Shown here one piece after another: positions 31,310-42,889 of a stretch of DNA of 64,000 nucleotides. Source of the DNA: Entoloma clypeatum (taxonomy: Eukaryota; Basidiomycota; Agaricomycetes; Agaricales; Entolomataceae); NCBI GenBank assembly GCA_963565915.1, contig OY751486.1, forward strand, positions 1,984,001 to 2,048,000, read 5' to 3'. The position numbers were made by a program, and so were the translations under genes. The notes beneath the pieces were generated by a model. That model was given only the letters and a program-made list of their open reading frames with translations. It made no database searches and was not told the origin of the DNA. The number at the start of each line of letters is the position of its first letter. Within the stretch, counting starts at the first letter, position 1.

Positions 31310-31959
31310 TAAACTGGCCATGGTTCGGTTCGCGAACCCTTTGAACAGGGTTTGAACCTGAACCGAACCTTAATGTTTGGTTCCGGTTTGGGCTGGGGCT
31401 GAACCCGAACATTTTATAAGGGTTCAGGTTTGGGCTGATGCCGAACAGAACATTTGCTGAATACGGAGTGAACCTAAAAGTCACATGACTTTGTTGAATG
31501 TTGAAAAAATCACGCCCATTTCTCGTGCACAACGGCGGTCCCTTACACCCAACTGCGGTCCCTCACGCCCAACGGTGGTCCCTCATGCCCAACGGCCATC
31601 CTTAAAACACAACACCCACCCCTAACGCACAACACCCATCCCTGACGCCCAACTGCAGTCCCTCGCTCCCAACATGCCCAACATGTGCCCAACATGCCCA
31701 ACTGCCCTCTCTCGTGCCCCATGGCCGCCTCTCGCACCCAACAGCAGTCCCAACTTCGCGCCAAGCATGCACAACAGCCGCGGTGGGGTAGTTTTGGTGC
31801 TGAGCCAGCAGAGGCTCGTCGGGTGTGATCTGGCAGCACATTTGTGCTCGTCGCGTCCACCCGACGACTCTTTTGCTTGGTTCTTAGCCCGAACATTTTG
31901 TTTGAACCCGAACCGAACCGAACCTTTTGTTCGAACCAAACCGAACTGTGGCCAGTTTA
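31310..31959. mobile_element. MITE with 8-bp target duplication (hAT-like)
   Basis: 650 bp with ends TAAACTGGCCATGGTTCGG and its near-complement CCGAACTGTGGCCAGTTTA. Flanked by CGACCTGC and CGACCCGC, an 8-bp duplication with one change, which is the hAT size. The interior has GAACCGAACC blocks and a 21-bp minisatellite (CCCAACGGTGGTCCCTCATG-like) at about 31,535-31,770. No transposase. It splits the gypsy B polyprotein just after the protease. Confidence 0.78.
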
Positions 31960-32130
31960 CGACCCGCCACAGATTACCATGGTCAATGCAGCTGCATATC
32001 TCCATGCTTGTAAAGCTCCTGGGGCATACACTTTCCGTGTTCACCTCTCTGACATCTCCGCCAATTCTGTGTCCGTCTCAACTCCCATATCCAATCAACA
32101 CTTGTGGGACCATTCCTTGACTTGTCATGT

Positions 32131-34110
32131 GCAATCTTAGTCGCAAGTCTGTTGCATATTCTATCAGCATCAGCACCTCAACAGCATTGCCAATACATTT
32201 TCTGTTTAAAAGCGGCTCAGAGTGCAATGCTCATTTATGATACAGCATGTCAGTATTTTGTTCACCTCCAGGATCGCATTGGACACCTGTTGCCAGCTGG
32301 TCTTACTCTTGATAGAGCCATTGGGCTATTTCATGTCCATGGCCACAAGGACTGTTTTTTCCATTTTGCAACACCCTTCATACCAGGGTCTGGTATTATT
32401 GTGGGTGAAATATTGGAGATGCTTTGGTCATCTCTCAATGCAATCATGCCTACTGTTTGGACGGCAACACTTGCAAATCGTGCCGAGACAATTGACGATC
32501 ATGCTACAGACTCAAATCATAAAAAGCTGCTCAACATAGGTGAGGATCGTTCTGTACAATGTGGCTGGCATATGGCATATTGGTCAAAGGGTCTGGTCTA
32601 CTGTTGCCGATTACTTTTGATTGCCTTGTCAAGCTGGGTTGGTGCTTTCATGTCAGTTTACATATGCCAAACAATCTATCCTCCAATGTGTCTAGTTTCT
32701 GTGCTAGTTTTTACTATTGGATTTTTAATTAATATTTATCTATGTTCCCGCTATGTGCAGGCATCCGAGATGGCTTTTGAGACAAATATGTATTTCACCA
32801 ACTTCACAGCATCTATTCCCACCCCGGATCAGCAACAATGGCTGGAAGAAATTCACCATGCTGAAACTTGTCGGTTACAGGTTGTGGCGGCAATGGACAT
32901 CCTTGGTGCACGTGAAACTTCACGGATTAATCAGCCTATCCTCACACCTGGTGAACATGCCCACACACAAGTGGAAAAATGGGTTCAGATGGCAATTGAG
33001 ATCGAAGAAAAACAGTGCAAACCACGATGATTACCGGCTCATCATTGATAGCTAATTGCCATGTAGGATCAACCTTCAGGATCTACTCCGCCATACCATG
33101 AAGAGTTCAGGAGAGGAGGATGTCAAGCAGATAGAGCAGTTACGTGAACTGCTCATTGCTGACTTTGCAAAGCTTGAGACCTTGCAAGGCAGTGTTCCAG
33201 GCCAAAGTTCACGCAGAGCCTTAATTCCAATGGAAGATGATGAACCTTCTGGCTTTGATGATCTAGACGACAAAGATGACCCGGCAACACAGGACACAGC
33301 AATACAATTGAGTGAACCGGCAACACCTGACGGAACAGTTCCAATACAGTCTCAACCACTGTCCATACTGTCAACATCTGAGGATCCAAATCCCATCCAC
33401 CATGGAATTGAACTTCATCTCAGGATACAACAGGCAACCCGGCACCTGAAGGCATTGCGTGAGGTAATCGCTGAGAAATCCTTTCAATATTCACATGTCA
33501 TAGGGGAGTCACGCGCAAGAGTCCTCGCAGCAAGGCCCGATCAGCATTAATCAGGCTTAACAGGCAGATTTCATTTTATTGTTGGGTGTACAACAAGCAT
33601 TGCCAGGCGGCATTAGTCCGGCTCAATGCCCCTTCTGATATCTTGTCTAGGTTCTGTGTGTTGTTGAAAGGTGATGTAAAATGCAGCACGGCGCTCTTGG
33701 ATCCAAATACCCCTGGTTCATCGACCTTGCGGCTGTCATGGATATGGCAAACTGGGTTACATAGTGATGAAACATCACCAGAGGCTCTAAAAGAGTGTTT
33801 GTATCTCATGTTGTATTGTTGTTCTCCGCTGAATATCTTCCTTAGTCCGCTGTGTTCATTGGCTGTGTGCCTGGGCTCAGAAGCTCCGCTGGGAGGAAGA
33901 AGTAATTCTGGTTGGATATGAGATGCAATGGACTGTGCAGTATTTCAATCACAACATGGAGATGTGGAAGGAACGGCGAAACAGAACAGAACATCCAGGT
34001 CTGGCTGTGTATGCCGCCCGGAAGGTGGCAATGTGGCAGATAATGGCAAATGAGGCCCATAAGGAATTTGTCCAGGCCAACAACTCATATACTCCCAGTT
34101 GTATGCAATG
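32131..34110 (+). pseudogene. KDZ-type transposase (KDZ2), 5' truncated
   Basis: Carries the part that KDZ1 lacks: MLIYDTACQYFVHLQDRIGH, DRAIGLFHVHGHKDCFFHF, GEILEMLWSSLNAI and ANRAETIDDH (32,220-32,538). An intron of about 220 nt probably ends at GTGCAG 32,760, followed by ASEMAFETNMYFTNF...TQVEKWVQMAIEIEEKQ. Another intron (33,018-33,065) leads to RINLQDLLRH, acidic sequence, HYSHVI-like QYSHVI, then STTLRLSWIWQT and a last exon ending at 34,111. The N-terminal CxC part is missing because the copy starts inside gypsy B. Small frame problems near 33,510 suggest decay. Confidence 0.75.
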
Positions 34111-34330
34111 AAATTGTTGCCGCCTGACGATATTGCCAGGTGTCAGTGGGTGGACTCTCCTGATTCAGCTGTTGCCGCCTGTCTGTGTTCTCTGTGTTGC
34201 CATCTCACCATATTGCCGGATAGTGGGGGACTCTGCTTTGTGTTGCCACCTAACTCTGACCACTCTGTGTTACCACCTGATGATATTGCCGGGTGTCAGT
34301 GGGTGACTCTGCTATGCATTCCTGCTTAAC
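34111..34330. repeat. GTTGCCGCCTG / ATTGCCGG minisatellite after KDZ2
   Basis: Loose repeats of TTGCCGCCTGAC and TATTGCCGGGTGTCAGTGGG follow the last KDZ2 exon, in the place where KDZ1 has its GTCGCCGGCTGC array. Supports a shared non-coding 3' structure for this KDZ family. Confidence 0.6.
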
Positions 34331-34572
34331 CTCGAGTTCCTGGTTTGGATGACATACGCAACATAGTAATATTTAGCTAAATAAAAGATGGCGAAAATAA
34401 AACAAGATAATCATGTGTGGCATATGCAGATCTATCTACTTGCGAGACTTCCTACCTGGTGCTGGCACCACCTTGTGTGCTTCCGACCTCTCCTTTGTGA
34501 CGAATTTGATGGGCTGCGGGTGGGGGGTTGAAGGAGACCAGCTGGGGTCACGGATCAAGATTGTGACCGTGT

Positions 34573-35762
34573 TCAGGGGCGAGACCATGGCGGCGAGTCA
34601 GATTCCACATCCATGTCAGAACTACCAGATATCAAACGTGCTGGGCTGCAGGTGGGGGGTTGAAGCAGACCGCCTGCGGCAGGGGTCATGGACCAGGATT
34701 GTGACCGTGTCTGGGGATGAGACCAAGGTGATAGAGCAGGTATCACAGGGCAGGATTGGGAGTGGCAGGAATGTTGAAGCCCAGGTGTCACAGAGCGGGT
34801 CTGTGACCTTGTTGGCAGACAGGCTACTGGGGACATGGATGGTGACAATACAGGTGGGCCAGATGCTGGGTTTAAGAGAGTTTGATGTGTCACCATGGTG
34901 TCCTGGGAATTGGAAGGTGTTGCAGGCACAAGCTTGACGGCAGGAGGAATAGGTGAAACAGTTGGCTCTTGAGGCGGCAACTGCATAGCCGGCGGTGGGT
35001 TGGGCGGCAATGCGAAGGAGAATGCACCAGCCGGCAATGCAGATGAGATAGGCGGCAATGCAGGGGAAGAACTGCCAAGGAGCAACTGCATAGCTGGCAA
35101 TGCAGATGAGGCAGCCGGCAATGCAGGCGAGGAACCGCCAGGCGCCTGTTCACCTACTGTTGGGATGGTATGAGGAGGAGCCATACAAGGCCCAAGCCAT
35201 TTAACCTGCACACAAGGCGGTTCATAAAGTGGGGGCCGCCCCGGAGGGTTGTCAATGCCTTCCATCGGTATACCCAAGAACTCACAAACGGTTACCAAGT
35301 TTGTTGTGAGATTTTCGACGTTTGCCTCCAGCTGTTCCACCTGCTGTGCCGAATCCACCTCCTGTGCTGTCATCCGGGCCCCAGCTCGTGTGATGACTGC
35401 ATTCAGCCCCCCGGCGATCACATGGATCTTCTGGTCAAGACCGAGCAGGTAGTGGTTGAACCTCTCTTGATTGAGCTCCAGTCGCCAGTCAAGAGTATCT
35501 GCAAAATCTTGAAGACAGCCATCCAGATAGTCCTACTGAATATATATGAGTTGTGAGAGCTGTGTCATGGGTCGATTGACTTACAGCTGGCCATGACATT
35601 GCTCCTCCTTGATTCCCATTCTGCCCTGCTTTCTTGCAGTTGTCTCTGCTTGGGGGTGGATGATTGCCGTGGTAGGGGGGTGTCAGGCATATGAATCAGT
35701 GTTGCCAGCCATCGCTCCCTACTTGCCATTCCTGCATTGCTGCTTGCTCCTCTTCCTGGCAT
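34573..35762 (-). pseudogene. Unrecognised Pro/Ala/Ser-rich ORF converging on KDZ2
   Basis: The main frame is 35,540-34,573: DYLDGCLQDFADTLDWRLEL, a helical stretch AQQVEQLEANVENLTTNLVT that could form a coiled coil, then about 190 residues of low-complexity repeats (SSPALPAASSALPAMQLL) ending SSDMDVESDSPPWSRP. A possible first exon lies at 35,762-35,588 (MPGRGASSNAGMASRERW), ending at a good donor GTAAGT, but the frames do not join cleanly, so either there is a mutation or the pairing is wrong. It may be an accessory gene of KDZ2. The function is unknown. Confidence 0.4.
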
Positions 35763-36019
35763 ACAGTAATTAACTGGTCACGTGTACACCCAATTCATTT
35801 TTGTCAAATTGTATGAGATTGTAACAGAACATGCACATTATAACTATCTAGAAGTCTGACAATGTATGTAAAGCATACAATCAGCAAGTATCAAAACCAC
35901 TGAGAGGCGAGAAATGGAGGTGGAACAGGTTTAGTCAAAAAGGGTCCTATCAGATATCCCCAAAACGAGTCCTTTGGACACCCATGGGAACATAACCTAA
36001 AGCCCCCAGATAACGCATC

Positions 36020-38330
36020 AACGACGACTTCACTCCTTGCCCTTGTCCTCTGAGCCCACATCTAGGTCAAACTCTTCTCCGCTCAAGTCCCCAGTATCCT
36101 TTGCCACCTTTTCATAGAGTTTTTGGCTTTGGAATAGGATCTTCTGCTTTCCATTTAGGATCATTCTTCTTGGGTTTCGGGTGAGTTGCTTCCCATTCTT
36201 TGATCTTCCCACAATTTGCCTTAACCTCTGCCTTTTCAGCCATCCAGACTGCCTCTGCTTTCTTCCACTCTGTCTCTCATTTTTGGTTGCGCCCCTTTCG
36301 CACTGTTTCTGCAGCTTTTTGTTATTCTCCTTCTTTCTCTTCTATGCCGCTGTAGCCTCTTCCTTTCGCTTCACATGCTCGACGAAGTCCTCATGTGTGA
36401 GGAGAGGTGGTAGGTTATCATTGAGCAGCCCTCCATCATCCTTCTTATCATGTTTCTTTTCCTTAGCCCCCAATTGACCCCAAAGACGAGCACAAAAGAT
36501 CCGGTTCATGACATTTTGGGCCTGCAACTGGATTGCTGTGCCCTTCATCTCCATTCTTTTTGCCCACTCCAGCTCCAGCTCTTCCCCAAGCAAGCCCTTG
36601 AGCCTCTCCCTGGAGTGTCTCCACCTCTTTTTCCAGTGCCCGCTCTTATGAGGTTGGCGGCTCACTCATGGCTTCCCAATTTCTGGCACGCTTCATCTGT
36701 TTTGCCATGCCCTTTGTTTGTTTTGCCCACTTGGCTGTTCCTATCTGCTTAACTGGGCGAAATGATAATGTGTGGCATGTCTGGAAGGGGTGTGGAGGCT
36801 CACATAGGTGATTTTGACACAAGAGCTGCGAGTTCGGTTCCTGCAAGCATCGAGACGGCAGTGCGAACAGGAAATGATGGTATGGTGCGTAACCCTTCAT
36901 TATCGAGAGGTTGTATAATGTCCATCAGGAGATTTGTTACAATCCAAACAGGTGTCGAAGTAATGACAGGCGAAAAAACTTTGCATGAAGTGTCTTTACT
37001 GGGTGCCATCATCTCTGGGGTGACAACATTGCGATCAACGGGAATGATGCCAACTTTGCGAAATCCTGTTTTGACCAGGTCCTCAGTCAGTACATTAAGG
37101 TGAGCTTGGCCATAGATCCTCAAGAAATTTTGCTTTGTAATTGCCTCTCCAGTTGTACGAAGAAGTTCATCCCAAAGACGACCATATTCATGCTTCAATA
37201 GAGCAAAAAGAACCACATCAAGAAGTTGATAAATGTGTGTTCCATGTGTTGGGTAAGCAGCCATTTTGATCTTATGGTCAACACAGTAGCAAAGGAATTC
37301 GTAGGTGACATGCGAGTCATGTGAGTCAAGCCATAAGACTCGTGTTTGGCCATGCGCAATCTGTTTCATTTGGGCATCAAAGTCTTTGGCATATTCAAAA
37401 CAAATAGTTCGATTTGTCCATCCTTTCTTTGAATATCCAAGCCTGAAACTTTGGTGAGCATTTTCTCATTTGATATTGAACTGACTTACGAAGCCTTTGC
37501 AGGATTATCCTGGGCCCATCACACACGATATCCCTTCCCCTTGAAGATTACAGCTGGGTTTAATGGCTTTCCATGGCCACCCACAGTTACCAAAACAGTA
37601 GTATTTTCACGTGTTCCCTTCTGTTGTTGGTACTGAAGCCTTTTTCCAGTTGCTCCAATCACTTTTTCGAAGCCTTCATCCCTGTTTGCCTGGAATCCAA
37701 TCTCGTCCATAGCATATGTGCATTCCAGCGCAATTGGCTTCCCATCATCTCCACATAGCTGGATTTCCTAAACAAAGTTGAAATACTTGTTGTTAGCATT
37801 TTCATTGACAGCTTGTCCATGTGCTGTATCAAGTGGGCTTGCTGTATAGACATGTAGTTGCTCGGAGTGCTTTTCAATGAATGTTGCTTCCAATTTCTCC
37901 CAACGCCGTCCTCTGAAAACTTTGGATGCGGTCAACATGCTCCTTCAATTGTCAGTGGCTCAGCGGAAGGCCCCAATCAGCTGTCTCAATGGCAAAGTGG
38001 ATGACTTCTTCTGTCTCTTCATGAGTTATCCAACTCTTATCCTCGAAATTAGCCTGAGCCTTTGTCTGACCACCATTGACAAGATTAAGCAGGGTGTTGT
38101 GGTTCAGTGGAATCTGGTGCTTTGTTTTCAGGAAGTGCTGATCTGCAATCTTTTGACAGACTTTGCAGAGACCATCTCGCTTCTCCCCATCAGGTTTTGC
38201 GAGCTCCTGCTGATATTGTTGAATGGCTACCTTCATGAGTTTGTCCCATTCCTCCCAGTTGACCTGTGCCTTTCTAGTTTGAGAAAGAGCTTTTCAAACC
38301 ATTGTAAAAATCAATTGTAATCATCCAGGT
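36020..38330 (-). pseudogene. pogo/Tigger-like DDE transposase, decayed
   Basis: DDE-superfamily transposase read from right to left: SWITHEETEEVIHFAIE...LPLSH (CENP-B-type DNA-binding entry, about 38,000), YAMDEIGFQANRDEGFEKV with the first catalytic Asp (about 37,690), VTVGGHGKPLNPAVIFKGKG, then VLWLDSHDSHVTYEFLCYCV with the second Asp and YPTHGTHIYQLLDVVLFALLKHEYG with the third (37,340-37,190). A Lys/Glu-rich tail runs to about 36,030. Frame changes around 37,770, 37,500 and 36,660 break it into at least four ORFs. Inverted ends were not found. Confidence 0.8.
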
Positions 38331-38410
38331 AGTCCACAACTGGTCTATAATCATGAACCAGCACGAAAGAGCACAGAATTTTATGAGGGTAAAATGTTAT
38401 CAGGCATATA

Positions 38411-40027
38411 CAGTGACTTCCAAAAGCGGCCCAATGTTTTGTATTTTTTGATTGTTGCTTGAATAACATTGGATTGAAAATAAATACAAACAAAGTATTG
38501 GTGTACCATAGATAGCATTTGATCAGGGCTATCCATCAAAAAAGGAATTACATAATTTCAATCAGTATTACTAGAGATATAGGCAGTTTAATTCAGAGAC
38601 TCATTGGGCCACTTATGGAAGTAGCTATCAGAAATGCAGACACAGCCCAATAGCAATGCACATAGCCTAAAGCAATGCACACAGCTTCAGAGGCTATGAT
38701 TAATAGCCATAAGGCAGTGCTTACAAGCTATATAAACCAGTCCAACACTCCCCAAAAGCTATAATTCATCATGCATCCCATCTCCTCTGCTCAGAAGGAA
38801 AATATCCTTTCTCTTGCTTCCAGTGGTTTCTCCAATCGCCATATTGTCTCCAAACTTGGTGTAGGCAGGTCTACTGTTGCCAGAACACTTCATACTCTTC
38901 TTCCCAACCACTATACTCCTCTTACTGGGTGCCCATCCAAACTTTCATCCACAAATCAACATGCAGTTATTGCACAAATCAAGACTGGCAAAGCTTCCAA
39001 TGCTGTTCAAGCCATGAAACATATCAATACCATCATCTCTGATTCAGTCTCCTCACAAACAATTAGAAGAGTCCTGAAGAAACATTCATTCAAGGCTGTG
39101 GTGAAGAAGAAAAAGCCCTTGTTGAGTGCAAGGCATAGAAAGGCAAGGTTGGCCTTTGCTCAGAAGTATCAGGAGTGGACTGTGGAGGACTGGAAGAGGG
39201 TTATTTGGTCAGATGAGACCAAAATCAACAGATTTGGGTCAGATGGAAGAGAGTGGGTCTGGAAGAAGAAGGGAGAAGGGTTGATTCAGAGGGAGGTGCA
39301 GGGGACAGTCAAGTTTGGTGGAGGAAACATCATGGTATGGGGGTGTATGGGATGGAATGGAGTGGGGCATCTTGCAGAGGTTGAGGGGAGGATGAATGCT
39401 GACCAGTATGTGGCCATTCTGGAGGAGCACATGCTGCCTAGCCGGAAGAGAGTGGGATTTCTGAGGAGGAGGTAATTTTTCAGCAGGACAATGACCCCAA
39501 GCACACCTCAAAGAAGGCCAAGAAGTGGATGAAGGACAACAATATCACACTTCTGGACTGGCCTGCACAATCTCCAGATATCAGCCCTATTGAACATCAA
39601 TGGGTTCATCTCAAGAGGGAGCTTGCCAAGTATCCAACACCACCAAAGGGAGTTTGGGAGATGTGGGAGAGAGTGGCAGAAGTGTGGAATAATATACCAC
39701 CAGAGGTATGTCAAAATCTAATAGAAAGTATGCCTAGAAGGTTAGAAGCAGTTATCAAGGCCAAGGGAGGTCATACCAAGTATTAAAATAGCCCAATTCT
39801 GTTTTTCTGATGACTACTTCCATAAGTGGCCCAATGAGTCTCTGAATTAAACTGCCTATATCTCTAGTAATACTGATTGACATTATGTAATTCCTTTTTT
39901 GATGGATAGCCCTGATCAAATGCTATCTATGGTACACCAATACTTTGTTTGTATTTATTTTCAATCCAATGTTATTCAAGCAACAATCAAAAAATACAAA
40001 ACATTGGGCCGCTTTTGGAAGTCACTG
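38411..40027 (+). mobile_element. Tc1-like transposon copy 2, full length
   Basis: 1,617 bp, ends CAGTGACTTCC and GGAAGTCACTG, flanked by TA at 38,409-38,410 and 40,028-40,029. Long inverted ends (about 220 bp) are almost perfectly matched, and sequence identity with copy 1 is very high. This suggests recent activity of the family. It separates the pogo pseudogene from unassigned sequence on the right. Confidence 0.95.
38771..39786 (+). pseudogene. Tc1-like DD34E transposase with one frameshift
   Basis: About 338 codons. Starts MHPISSAQKENILSLASSGF with a helix-turn-helix pair (residues 1-110), then the catalytic core: VIWSDETKINRFG (first Asp), VIFQQDNDPKHTSKK (second Asp) and DWPAQSPDISPIEHQW (Glu, 34 residues after the second Asp). 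Ends KAKGGHTKY. One base appears to be missing near 39,440, so the first 235 codons run out into RKRVGFLRRR, while the downstream frame resumes at EESGISEEE. This is the only obvious lesion. Confidence 0.9.
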
Positions 40028-40029
40028 TA

Positions 40030-40710
40030 CAGCACATTGTTCCTCAGTATGAGTAGCCACTTGGCACCCCTGTTCACTGCCCTTGAGGACCTTTGTTCGA
40101 TGCTCAGTGCCATGGTGTGTAGAGTGTTTCATAGCTTTGGTCAGACCCTTGTATTTGCATTTGCCATACTGTTCACAGGGAGAGGACTCAAGACAGGATG
40201 GAACTCAAAGTTTGCTGGATTGCAAGATATATATATATTGAACGGAAAGTATGTTTTATAACCATGATGCCATGGAGGATAGAGGCTGTTGCATGGGGGC
40301 TGCTCAGAACTGGAGAGGGAGAAAGTTACAAAAGGTACACCCCACACAAAAGAGAAAATGATGTGGGGGTTCATCAGTGTGGCTAACAGGGACCTTAGAT
40401 AGTTTGGAGATAAAAATGTATTGATTTTTGAGTAACGATATGCATCAGAGTGGAAGCAGACAAGTCAAGAGAAAAAGAAGATGGTACAGGGCAGCTACAC
40501 TAATGGACATTCTGAGAGAGCCAGATGCATGTTGAGTCAAGCTGAATGGCCCGTCCCCATGTGGAATCAGCTGCAAAAGCAGGCACATCAGTACAGCTGG
40601 CATGGGGAGGTGCATGGGGTGGTAATAGTCAGGAGAGGTTCTGGGGGCAGAAGAGGAATATTGGGGCGTAAGAAACAAGCCATCTATGTCAAAATGAAAG
40701 GCGGGTTATT
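40030..40710. other. No gene recognised
   Basis: About 680 bp between the Tc1 element and the gypsy A' cluster. Only short frames without familiar motifs; a TATATATAT run near 40,230. Confidence 0.5.
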
Positions 40711-40853
40711 TTTACGAACTCTATGGTATGCGGACAACGAGGAATTAATATATGATTGGAGCCTCAAGGAGAGTCCGAACTGGTCCGATCCCAACAACAA
40801 CGAGGGATGGGGACAATGACTCTGTGAGGACACAGAGCTTGAAGAGGGGAACA
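40711..40853 (+). pseudogene. Truncated upstream gypsy A copy: LTR stub fused to internal 3' end
   Basis: About 25 bp resembling the start of the gypsy A LTR (ACGAACTCTATGGTATGCGG) is joined to the last 115 bp of its internal region (ELIYDWSLKESPNWSDP...GWGQ, then the purine-rich GAAGAGGGGAACA). The LTR at 40,854 follows directly. This looks like a remnant of another element sharing that LTR, almost all of it deleted. Confidence 0.7.
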
Positions 40854-41213
40854 TGTTACGGACTCTACGGTATGCGGATGATGTCATCACTTTTACTTAT
40901 TGGCCCGGCTCGGCGCCCTCTTACGAATACATTATGTCGCAACATCTATTTCCATTCCCTTCGCTACCGCTCTGACTCATTCCGCAGTAGCTTTACTCAG
41001 CTCCGCAGTATGTATGACTCATTGTACATAGCCTTCCGCAGTCGCCTTACTCAGGCGCACTGCCTTCCGCAGTACTGACTCATCCGCTACCGCCTATAAG
41101 CCAGTACCTATATAAACCTCTTGTACTACAGTAGATTTCTTAGATTTAGCCTTTGCCTTTCCACTTTCCTGCATACTCTGCCCGAACCTTGGAACGGTTT
41201 GTTAAGCATAACA
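40854..41213 (+). repeat. Gypsy A' LTR
   Basis: 360 bp, TGTTACGGAC...AAGCATAACA. The differences I noticed from the 29,314-29,673 LTR are CpG to TpG (GGACGACGTC to GGATGATGTC, TTATCGG to TTATTGG). Perfect TGACTCA at 40,973, 41,015 and 41,076; TATATAAA at 41,109. Confidence 0.9.
40973..41116 (+). promoter_or_regulatory. Candidate promoter: three TGACTCA sites and a TATA box
   Basis: TGACTCA is the canonical Gcn4/CPC1-type bZIP site. Three perfect copies at about 42 and 61 bp spacing alternate with four TCCGCAGT words, and TATATAAA follows 27 bp after the last. The same layout is in both LTRs of gypsy A. Responsiveness to amino-acid starvation is inference. Confidence 0.55.
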
Positions 41214-41667
41214 AGTTGCTAAATCTCGTTAGGTTCGCCCAGAGCGAAGAGAGCAACTACCAGACAAGTCAAGACGTCGCGCTTCTTTGAAGACTTCACC
41301 AGTAACCCATTTGCCTCACCAGAAGCCCGACAGGAGGAGCTAAGTCCTCAAGACAGTATCGATTTTACACTCATCCAGCAGTACATCGACTCGAGATCCG
41401 TCGCATCCTACAGCAGGTGCTTGATGAAGAACTAGACAACAACAAGCATCGCCCCCACGGCGAGATAGCAGAGAGCATCCATCTTGCTCGACAACACCAG
41501 ATCGCGCGTTACAACACCCAACAGAACGAACTCGAAAGCTTTTGCGTTCAAGAGGAACCTCAGACAGGTCGGATCACAGAGATCAAAGAGTTTATCAGTG
41601 TCTAGACAACCCTTATCAGAAGATTGATTAGGACGCGCACATCGAGACATCCCAGAGCCACATCATC

Positions 41668-42851
41668 ATGTCTTACTCGAAGCAGCAGATGTACGCCCAC
41701 TTTACTACCGGTGAGCAACAGACTGAGTACAACCATTGGGCACGAAACAAGAGACTTGACCCCTTCTCACAACCAACAGACGCACAGGAACAGAGATTCC
41801 TTAGAGATCTACAGAGGAAATACCCTGAACATTTTGCCACCAATTCCGCCGACGAGTCCCCCGATGAATTTGCTTTTGACTCCACGCAGTCAGATACCAA
41901 ACAGACGCCTAGAACAGGGACTCATTTTCAACCCCTACCTGTATCCCGAACCCCATCTTCATCCCAACAACCAGACCCCTCTCCTCCTCCGCAGACTCTA
42001 AACATAGCAGAAACTCCGGCAGTACAAACGATGGATACATCCAAGATCATCAAAGATCCGGGGATGTTCAAGGACAGACACACCTTTGACGAGTGGTGGA
42101 AAGCCACCAAATTATACATCAGGTTCCAAAAGAGCCTAACAGATGATCAGAAGATTCTTGCGGTGCTATCCCAAAGGGTCTGGCAGGCACTGGGCCAGTA
42201 ACAAGTTAGATGCTCTTGCTGTCGACAACGAGAACATCACCTGGCTAGGATTCTCAGAGGATATCACAACACGATTCTCTATCGCCAACAAATCAGTCGC
42301 TGCCAAAGCAAGACTTGAAGTCCTGAGACAGGAAAAATGCACCATTGACAAATTCTTGGATGCATTCAAAGAGCTCCTAAAGCTGTCAAACCTTGGCGAA
42401 GAAACTGGGAAATACATCCTGGAAAAGAATATCAACCGCAGAATCTCTGAACAAGTGGCTAGTGATGGCAAGACGTGCAAAGGAGATCCAAAACAAGGGA
42501 CGACAGATGGAGGGACATGCACTAGTCATCTGAGGTGGCGGCGACATGCGCACCGGATTGGGTACCACCTATGGTGGTCAGGGCAAGGCCATGGAGATCG
42601 ACAAAGCAGGAGTAGCCCGTTGCTACAACTGTCAACACTTTGGTCACCTTGCTAAAGACTGCAGCGCTCCAAAGAAGAAAGATGGTCACAAGTGTTTCAA
42701 CTGCGATCAACAAGGCCATATTGCGCGCAACTGCAGCAAGCCAAAAAAGAACTCTGGAAGGGTTAGAAAGGTGTCTGATGAAGATGCCGAGAATGATGAA
42801 ACCACAATCTTAGAAGCCGATGAGAAGGATTTTCCTGAAGGGTCCGATTGA
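41668..42851 (+). pseudogene. Gypsy A' gag
   Basis: Starts ATG 41,668 (MSYSKQQMYAHFTTGEQQ). Homologous to the A gag but broken at about 42,170 (8 bp missing before GSGRHWASNKLDAL) and about 42,470 (loss within the SEYAKEIRNKGRQ region). Knuckles CYNCQHFGHLAKDC and CFNCDQQGHIARNC are intact in the last frame (42,546-42,851). A leader ORF at 41,417 matches that in copy A. Confidence 0.85.
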
Positions 42852-42889
42852 ACGACGCTAAGTTGCGACCCTTATCTATTAAATGGACT

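Larger units (their letters stand above)
29748..32130 (+). pseudogene. Gypsy B gag and protease, interrupted twice and truncated
   Basis: The ORF starts at ATG 29,748 (MTAHNTQNSHAVAAAAEASN). It is broken by a solo LTR (29,832-30,194) and resumes PAEESAPKPN at about 30,201; removal of the insert and one target copy restores the frame. Zinc knuckle CMFCGNIGHWASDC (CX2CX4HX4C) at about 30,643. Protease with TLIDSGSTHCFTDTRFI and LVLGHNWFTRYNPLIDW at 30,880-31,160. After a MITE (31,310-31,959) the text ITMVNAAAYLHACKAPG continues the polyprotein to about 32,130, where KDZ2 sequence begins. RT and integrase are absent. Confidence 0.8.
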
